Below, piece by piece: positions 60,259 through 64,000 of a DNA stretch of 64,000 nt (positions are counted from its first letter, which is position 1; each line of letters begins with the position of its first letter). The translations under genes were made by a program, and so were the position numbers. Below the pieces are notes generated by a model. The model worked only from the letters and a program-made list of their open reading frames with translations. It searched no databases and was not told where the DNA came from. The stretch comes from an uncultured Pelagibacteraceae bacterium (lineage in GTDB: Bacteria > Pseudomonadota > Alphaproteobacteria > Pelagibacterales > Pelagibacteraceae), in the NCBI GenBank assembly GCA_902591755.1, contig CACJBX010000003.1:1-64000 (forward strand). Reading direction: 5' to 3'.

Positions 60259-60343
60259 TGGTAGGCGAGAAAGGACTCGAACCTTCACATGTTGCCATAT
60301 TGGTTCCTAAGACCAACGCGTCTACCAATTCCGCCACTCGCCC
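60259..60343 (-). tRNA. tRNA-Leu (TAG)
   Basis: 85 nt including encoded CCA, with the long variable arm of a class-II tRNA. Anticodon stem TTGGT/ACCAA encloses CTTAGGA, anticodon TAG; D-arm GTGGCGGAATTGGTAGACGC and T-loop GGTTCGAGTCC are typical. The first acceptor pair is G1-U72, a wobble. Its CCA ends 7 nt before the tig ATG. Confidence 0.97.
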
Positions 60344-60355
60344 AATTTAAAAAGG

Positions 60356-60384
60356 TTTATATCTTATAGAATGAATTTGTCCAA
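60356..60384 (-). promoter_or_regulatory. Probable sigma-70 promoter of tRNA-Leu-tig
   Basis: On the minus strand TTGGAC (60379-60384) and TATAAA (60356-60361) are separated by exactly 17 nt, and the -10 ends 12 nt before the tRNA-Leu 5' end. This spacing and position are those of a vegetative promoter reading into the tRNA and on into tig. Confidence 0.65.
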
Positions 60385-60426
60385 TTAGAATAATTGTGTA
60401 ATTATGAGAAAAATTAAAAAAAATTT

Positions 60427-60672
60427 ATGATTGTTTCGCCTTGTATAAGTATTTGTAAAACAGATCCAGTATCAGGCTATTGCTATGGTTGTGCTAGGAA
60501 AACCGAAGAGAAAATTATCTGGAAAAACCCAGAGACTACTGATGAATGGAAAAAGAAAAATTTAGAAGAATTAAAAGGTAGGATGTCAGGTTGGCAATTA
60601 GATGCATTTTTAAAATCTTATGATAATAAGATTAAAGAAGGAGTTTCTTTACTTAAAAAGGGTTTAAAATGA
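60427..60672 (+). CDS. DUF1289 family Cys-rich small protein
   Basis: 81 residues. The family signature is present: CISICKTDP near 5-13 then YCYGCARKTEE near 19-29, giving four or five closely spaced cysteines that could bind a metal, then WKNPETTDEWKKKNLEELKGR in part. No established function. It is the first plus-strand gene after tRNA-Leu and overlaps the following small membrane protein by 4 nt (ATGA), suggesting co-expression. Confidence 0.88.
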   Translation: MIVSPCISICKTDPVSGYCYGCARKTEEKIIWKNPETTDEWKKKNLEELKGRMSGWQLDAFLKSYDNKIKEGVSLLKKGLK

Positions 60673-60839
60673 GTAAGTCAACAACAGTTATTATCATTTA
60701 TGTATTAGGTCTTGTAATTGGTGCATTATTCTTTGATCTGTGGGGCGCTGAAACTAGTATTAAAAAAGGGCTGATTGGTATTGGGTGGACCGCCTTATTT
60801 TTAATTTTTCTTTTTCTTGCTGAAAAAAAAGAGGATTAA
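60669..60839 (+). CDS. 56-residue hypothetical membrane protein
   Basis: I read a 56-residue product: two hydrophobic segments (about 5-22 and 34-51) separated by a short polar turn (DLWGAETSIKKG), ending in the acidic/basic tail EKKED. Its ATG overlaps the DUF1289 stop (ATGA), the normal coupling in this genome, and codon use looks like its neighbours. The FFDLWG turn resembles small alphaproteobacterial membrane proteins, but I cannot name a family. Its stop overlaps the 3' end of the convergent histidine phosphatase gene by 4 nt. Confidence 0.7.
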   Translation: MSKSTTVIIIYVLGLVIGALFFDLWGAETSIKKGLIGIGWTALFLIFLFLAEKKED

Positions 60840-61387
60840 TTAATTTCTAATGATGAAAGAAATTTTAAGTTAGTGTCAGTAATTACAATTTCGCCAGAGC
60901 TTGTGGTTAAATCTAAAATTTCTGAAATTACAACATAATGAGTAACCAATACTAAATTTCCACTTTTATTCCAATTTCTGATAAATTTTTGAAAATCTAA
61001 AATTTGCTTGTCCTTATTTTCTGAAAATCTTTCATCATAAAAAGAGTTTAGAAAATTTTTTGTTTCGTAATTACCAAAAGCTATTTTCGCAGTATCTTTA
61101 CATCTACACCATTCACTTGATAGTACTTTTGTAAGCTTTATGTCGTTTTCTATAAAAAACTTACCAATTTTCAGTGCTTGTAGTTCACCGTCTTTGCTGA
61201 GGTTTCTTTGAGTGGAACAATTTGAAATATCAAAATTCTGGGGATCGCCATTTCCTGGGGCAAGAGCATGACGAATGAATATTATATTCCCCCCTTTTTT
61301 CAAGATTTCCACAATATTTTCATTAGCAAAGCTTGCCTTATTTAATAAAAATAGAAAAAAGATTAATATTATTTTAAAATATTTCAT
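60836..61387 (-). CDS. Secreted histidine-phosphatase-superfamily protein
   Basis: 183 residues with a Sec signal peptide (hydrophobic residues about 4-16, cleavage likely after SFA near 21). The catalytic motif is IFIRHALAPGNGDP with Arg39 and His40, followed by SSEWCRCKDTAKIAFG near 95 and the second catalytic His in LVTHYVVI near 159, so the phosphatase fold is complete. A predicted periplasmic phosphomonoesterase; the substrate is unknown. The start at 61387 is preferred because it fits the signal peptide; an in-frame ATG at 61405 would run into the opposite gene. Its ATG abuts the divergent uracil-DNA glycosylase ATG. Confidence 0.82.
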   Translation of the reverse strand: MKYFKIILIFFLFLLNKASFANENIVEILKKGGNIIFIRHALAPGNGDPQNFDISNCSTQRNLSKDGELQALKIGKFFIENDIKLTKVLSSEWCRCKDTAKIAFGNYETKNFLNSFYDERFSENKDKQILDFQKFIRNWNKSGNLVLVTHYVVISEILDLTTSSGEIVITDTNLKFLSSLEIN

Positions 61388-62062
61388 ATGAATTTTAATT
61401 TTCAAAAACTAAATCAATCTATTATCAAATGTGGCAAATGTCCAAGGTTGGTAAAGTTTAGAAAAAAAATTTCTGTTGAAAAAAGAAAACAATATGAAAA
61501 TGAAATTTATTGGGGCAAACCGATCACTGGTTTTGGAGACACAAAGGGGAAAATTCTTTTTGTCGGATTAGCACCTGCAGCTCATGGAGGGACAAGAACT
61601 GGAAGGGTGTTTACTGGCGACAGGTCATCTGACTTTTTATACAAATGCTTACACGGTGTTAAAATTTCAAATCAGCCAAATTCAGACAGTGTAAATGATG
61701 GGTTAAAACTAAAAGATGCATATATAACTACTGCACTTAAGTGCGTTCCGCCTGGTGACAAACCTAACCGAGAGGAATTGGTAAACTGTTTTCAATTTTT
61801 CAATAATGAAATTGATAATTTAAAAAATCTTAAAACTATCATTGCTTTAGGAAAAATTGCTTTTGATAGTTGCGTTCTTTTTTTCAAACAAAATTATAAT
61901 TACAAAGAGAAAATAGGCTTCTCGCATGGTAAAATTTACCAACTACCAAAAAATATCAAGTTGGTTGCTTGTTATCATCCAAGTCCGAGGAATGTTAATA
62001 CAGGTCGAATAAATGAAAAAAAAATGAAAGGCCTTTTTAAGAGAGTATTAAAATTAAATTAG
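61388..62062 (+). CDS. Family-5 (UdgB-type) uracil-DNA glycosylase
   Basis: Removes uracil from DNA for base excision repair. 224 residues. Iron-sulfur ligands begin with CGKCPRL at 14-20 and continue with ALKCVPPGDKP and a later Cys in NCFQFF. Motif A is GLAPAAHGGTRTGR, whose Ala in place of the usual catalytic polar residue is diagnostic for family 5. Motif B is ACYHPSPRNVNTGR near 198. In families 4 and 5 the iron-sulfur cluster is structural. Its 3' end overlaps ybgC by 9 nt. Confidence 0.92.
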   Translation: MNFNFQKLNQSIIKCGKCPRLVKFRKKISVEKRKQYENEIYWGKPITGFGDTKGKILFVGLAPAAHGGTRTGRVFTGDRSSDFLYKCLHGVKISNQPNSDSVNDGLKLKDAYITTALKCVPPGDKPNREELVNCFQFFNNEIDNLKNLKTIIALGKIAFDSCVLFFKQNYNYKEKIGFSHGKIYQLPKNIKLVACYHPSPRNVNTGRINEKKMKGLFKRVLKLN

Positions 62063-62455
62063 TTTTTCTAGCTCTACTTTTAATGTTTCGGGAATTTTGA
62101 CAGGTTTGCCCTTTTTATCAATTGTAACTAAATGAATTGCCGCCTCTGTAATTTGATCATTACCTTTAAATACTTTTTGAGACATAAAAAAAGAGGTTTT
62201 TGTGATTTCTTTTATATTTGATTTTATCTCTAAACTATCTTCAAGTAAGGCAGATTTCATATAACTTATATTGCATGACTTAACTATTATATAAGTTCCG
62301 TTTTCATCGATTAGTTTTTTATTAGTAAAGCCTAAAGATTCTAAAGCATCACTTCTAGCTCTTTCCATAAATTTAAGGTAATTAGCATAGTATACGACAC
62401 CACCAGCATCAGTATCTTCGTAGTAAACTTTTAATTTAAAAGTAAAAGTTTTCAT
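62054..62455 (-). CDS. ybgC: YbgC-type acyl-CoA thioesterase
   Basis: 133-residue hot-dog thioesterase. VYYEDTDAGGVVYYANYLKFMERAR in part near 10-34, with Asp16 at the catalytic position. Members hydrolyse short or medium acyl-CoA; in many proteobacteria ybgC heads the tol-pal operon, but no tol gene is adjacent here, so the physiological role is open. It ends in convergent overlap with the glycosylase gene. Confidence 0.88.
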   Translation of the reverse strand: MKTFTFKLKVYYEDTDAGGVVYYANYLKFMERARSDALESLGFTNKKLIDENGTYIIVKSCNISYMKSALLEDSLEIKSNIKEITKTSFFMSQKVFKGNDQITEAAIHLVTIDKKGKPVKIPETLKVELEKLI

Positions 62456-62472
62456 TAGTTCATTAAAGTAAC

Positions 62473-63132
62473 TTATTCTGAAGAAAAATATATATTTTTA
62501 TAGTATGAAATAGCCTGAGATTTTGATTGATCAGTATCAACCATGATTGCAACACCATCTAAAATATCAACATTTAAATTGTGGAATCTTTTGTAGTCTT
62601 CCTTTACGTTTGTTTTGACTGTAACCCACTCATTGTTATTCTTATTAGTACTAGATAAAACATAATCAATCGAACTTTTGGTATATGGACTTGGCCAATT
62701 TTCTCCTATGGATGAATTACTTGAAAATACATAATTTATTGCCTTGTTCGATAATGGAGTCATGCCTGTTTTCTTGACAACAAAAAATCTTGCTGCGAAA
62801 TCATGACCTTTTTTTGATTTTTCATCAATACCAGGTAGCCCCTTTTCAACCTTCCAAGTGATGTTTAAAAATGGTGTTTGATTGAGATCTATAGGCGCCT
62901 CCTTACCTAATCCTGAACCGCCATTTTCTACCTTAGCTTTTAATATATTTGCACCTTCTTCAGCTAAAATGCTGTATTCAGTCATATTTTTGGCTCCTCG
63001 AACTTTTCTGACTTTAAGATTACTTAACTCCTCATCAGTAAACTTAAACACTTCAATATTTTGGGAATAGCTAAAAGATATAGAGGATAGAAAGATTAGA
63101 ATAGCAATAAATATTTTGGGCATGAAGTTCAT
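62473..63132 (-). CDS. DUF3047 family secreted protein
   Basis: 219 residues with a Sec signal peptide (hydrophobic residues about 6-19, cleavage likely after SYS near 23). The rest is beta-rich and matches DUF3047, with LNQTPFLNITWKVEKGLPG near 83 in part, KKGHDFAARFFVV near 107, and SISYYKNIYF-like ending (AISYYKNIYF). No function is established for the family. An internal ATG three codons in is an alternative start. It is 17 nt upstream of ybgC on the same strand, likely co-transcribed. Confidence 0.82.
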   Translation of the reverse strand: MNFMPKIFIAILIFLSSISFSYSQNIEVFKFTDEELSNLKVRKVRGAKNMTEYSILAEEGANILKAKVENGGSGLGKEAPIDLNQTPFLNITWKVEKGLPGIDEKSKKGHDFAARFFVVKKTGMTPLSNKAINYVFSSNSSIGENWPSPYTKSSIDYVLSSTNKNNNEWVTVKTNVKEDYKRFHNLNVDILDGVAIMVDTDQSKSQAISYYKNIYFSSE

Positions 63133-63178
63133 ATAAACTAAAAAAAAAAATTTTCAAATTTTTTTTTAAATCTTACTT

Positions 63179-63208
63179 TTGACAATTTTCAGTCATTCAA
63201 AATACATT
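63179..63208 (+). promoter_or_regulatory. Candidate promoter for the small lipoprotein gene
   Basis: A perfect TTGACA at 63179-63184 is followed after 18 nt by TACATT (63203-63208). The leader would be roughly 15 nt. A TATAAT directly before the ATG (63224-63229) is too close to serve this start. Confidence 0.45.
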
Positions 63209-63229
63209 TTTAAGGCATATAACTATAAT

Positions 63230-63436
63230 ATGAAAAAATATATCTCCTTAATCTTGTTGATTATGTTAACAAACTGTTCAACTCATACAGTAAAATTGGG
63301 TAAGAAATGTACAAAATTAGCTTCAGATAATACCTATGAAAAGTCATACGTTTGGATCATAAATAAAGGTAATCTTGAGACATTTGATGACAAAATAAAT
63401 AAAGAAAATTGTGCCAATAATGGAGAGAAGCTTTGA
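63230..63436 (+). CDS. Small predicted lipoprotein (68 residues)
   Basis: 68 residues with a lipoprotein signal: basic start MKKY, a short hydrophobic core, and a lipobox-like LTNCS with Cys at residue 16. The mature part is small, polar and lysine-rich with two more Cys. The upstream in-frame ATG at 63179 would add 17 residues before the signal peptide, so 63230 is chosen. I recognise no domain. The next small gene's TTG start overlaps its stop. Confidence 0.7.
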   Translation: MKKYISLILLIMLTNCSTHTVKLGKKCTKLASDNTYEKSYVWIINKGNLETFDDKINKENCANNGEKL

Positions 63437-63564
63437 AAACTTTATCCATTTTTATGCTCTTAATTTATTGGTCTGTTATAATCTTAGCTCCAGTTATAGC
63501 TAACGAAAAAAGCAAATATTTTGAAACAAATATTATAATTCCTGAAGAAAAGCCTAATAAGTAG
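63433..63564 (+). CDS. Tiny predicted exported or membrane peptide (43 residues)
   Basis: TTG at 63433 overlaps the lipoprotein stop (TTGA) and opens a 43-residue frame; an in-frame ATG at 63454 gives 36 residues. The product has a hydrophobic segment (about 5-20, with IFMLLIYWSVIILAP) ending in VIA, which looks like a signal peptide, then a polar tail of about 20 residues (YFETNIIIPEEKPNK). Its 3' end overlaps the SDR gene by 11 nt. Whether it is translated is uncertain; coupling and the signal-like sequence are the support. Confidence 0.5.
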   Translation: MKTLSIFMLLIYWSVIILAPVIANEKSKYFETNIIIPEEKPNK

Positions 63565-64000
63565 ATCTTCCGCCGCTAATATCAAATACAGCGGCGGTTG
63601 AAAAAGAATTTTCTGCTGAAGATAACCAGCAAACCATTGAGGTAAGTTCCTCTACCTCAAGAAATCTTGCCCTAGGTACTTTTGAAAGCATCCTTTGAAC
63701 ATGTTCTTTTGACATTTGGTCAAGAATTCTGGTTTTAGCTCCAGCTGGTGTTACTGCATTAACTGCAATATTCTTATCTGCAAGTTCTTTGCCCAAAGAT
63801 TTTGTAAGCGCTATTACCCCTGCTTTAGATGAGCTATATGCGCTAGCTTTTGCGTTTCCATCTTTACCAGAGACAGATGCTATATTAACAATTCTTCCAT
63901 AATTACTCTTAATCATGTGAGGTACAATAGACTTACAGCAATTAAAAGTTCCATGTAAATTTATATTTATAATTTTTTTCCATTCTTCATAATCATAATT
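63554..64000 (-). CDS. SDR-family oxidoreductase (partial, C-terminal 148 residues)
   Basis: The 5' part lies beyond the window edge; the frame is open to the last base. The visible part has the SDR core: NLHGTFNCC (active Asn), IVNIASVSG (catalytic Ser), and SAYSSSKAGVIALTKSLGKELA (given by keys YSSSK; Tyr and Lys), then NAVTPAGAKT. The closest general type is FabG-like 3-oxoacyl-ACP reductase or a related sugar/alcohol dehydrogenase; the substrate cannot be fixed without the N-terminus. Its 3' end overlaps the tiny exported peptide gene. Confidence 0.9.
   Translation of the reverse strand, partial: NYDYEEWKKIININLHGTFNCCKSIVPHMIKSNYGRIVNIASVSGKDGNAKASAYSSSKAGVIALTKSLGKELADKNIAVNAVTPAGAKTRILDQMSKEHVQRMLSKVPRARFLEVEELTSMVCWLSSAENSFSTAAVFDISGGRSTY

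Noticed and set aside
63141-63170. Long A-tract followed by T-tract upstream of the DUF3047 gene, terminator-like in appearance
   Set aside because: There is no G+C stem, and it lies in a divergent promoter region, not after a gene.

Overview
This window looks like a core chromosomal segment of a SAR11-type alphaproteobacterium (Candidatus Pelagibacter or a close relative). The evidence is the very A+T-rich DNA, genes that overlap or abut almost everywhere, compact proteins, and typically alphaproteobacterial gene neighbourhoods (nuoA-N followed by birA-coaX-rnj-proS-lolCD-dnaE; tig-clpP-clpX-lon; tpiA-secG-pyrG-kdsA-eno-ftsB-lipA; trpEGDC-lexA-gltX). I see no insertion sequence, prophage, CRISPR array, rRNA or toxin-antitoxin module. 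No stretch over 300 bases lacks a gene; the longest gaps are about 100 to 120 bases.

Layout. 1-1585 (minus) is the N-terminal part of an NtrY-type sensor kinase. 1619-3684 (plus) holds ispDF, pgpA and a CinA-C amidase. 3667-10121 (minus) runs tpiA, secG, pyrG, kdsA, eno, ftsB-like, lipA, ratA-like. 10178-17586 (plus) holds a PpiD-like chaperone, trpE, trpG, trpD, trpC, lexA with an SOS box, and gltX. 17563-29185 (minus) is a 13-gene translation, isoprenoid and envelope operon: rpsB, tsf, frr, uppS, cdsA, dxr, bamA, ompH, fabZ, lpxD, lpxA, lpxI, lpxB. 29307-52917 (minus) is a run of 22 genes with no gap over 6 nt: fourteen nuo genes, then birA, coaX, rnj, a DUF1467 gene, proS, lolC, lolD, dnaE. 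Upstream lie tRNA-Asp and tRNA-Val, a membrane-anchored SGNH hydrolase, then the proteolysis set lon, clpX, clpP, tig led by tRNA-Leu. From 60427 to the end are small or less familiar genes: a DUF1289 protein, a 56-residue membrane protein, a secreted histidine phosphatase, a family-5 uracil-DNA glycosylase, a YbgC thioesterase, a DUF3047 protein, a tiny lipoprotein, a tiny exported peptide and a partial SDR reductase.

How the genes work together. Complex I supplies proton motive force. The lpx/bamA/kdsA/lol genes build the outer membrane and lipid A. ispDF, dxr and uppS serve isoprenoid and undecaprenyl synthesis. tig/clpPX/lon form the folding and degradation set. LexA marks a DNA-damage response.

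Nothing here is a clearly new multi-gene system. The most interesting points are architectural: a tRNA-Leu whose 3' end lies 7 nt from the tig start codon, two divergent genes whose start codons abut in CATATG, usual partner genes missing from otherwise conserved clusters (pyrH, rseP, pdh, hupB, moaC/moeA, ntrBC), swapped fabZ/lpxD, a biotin ligase without its C-terminal domain, a perfect palindrome between tRNA-Asp and nuoA, a possible structured rpsB leader, and several very small membrane or secreted proteins.
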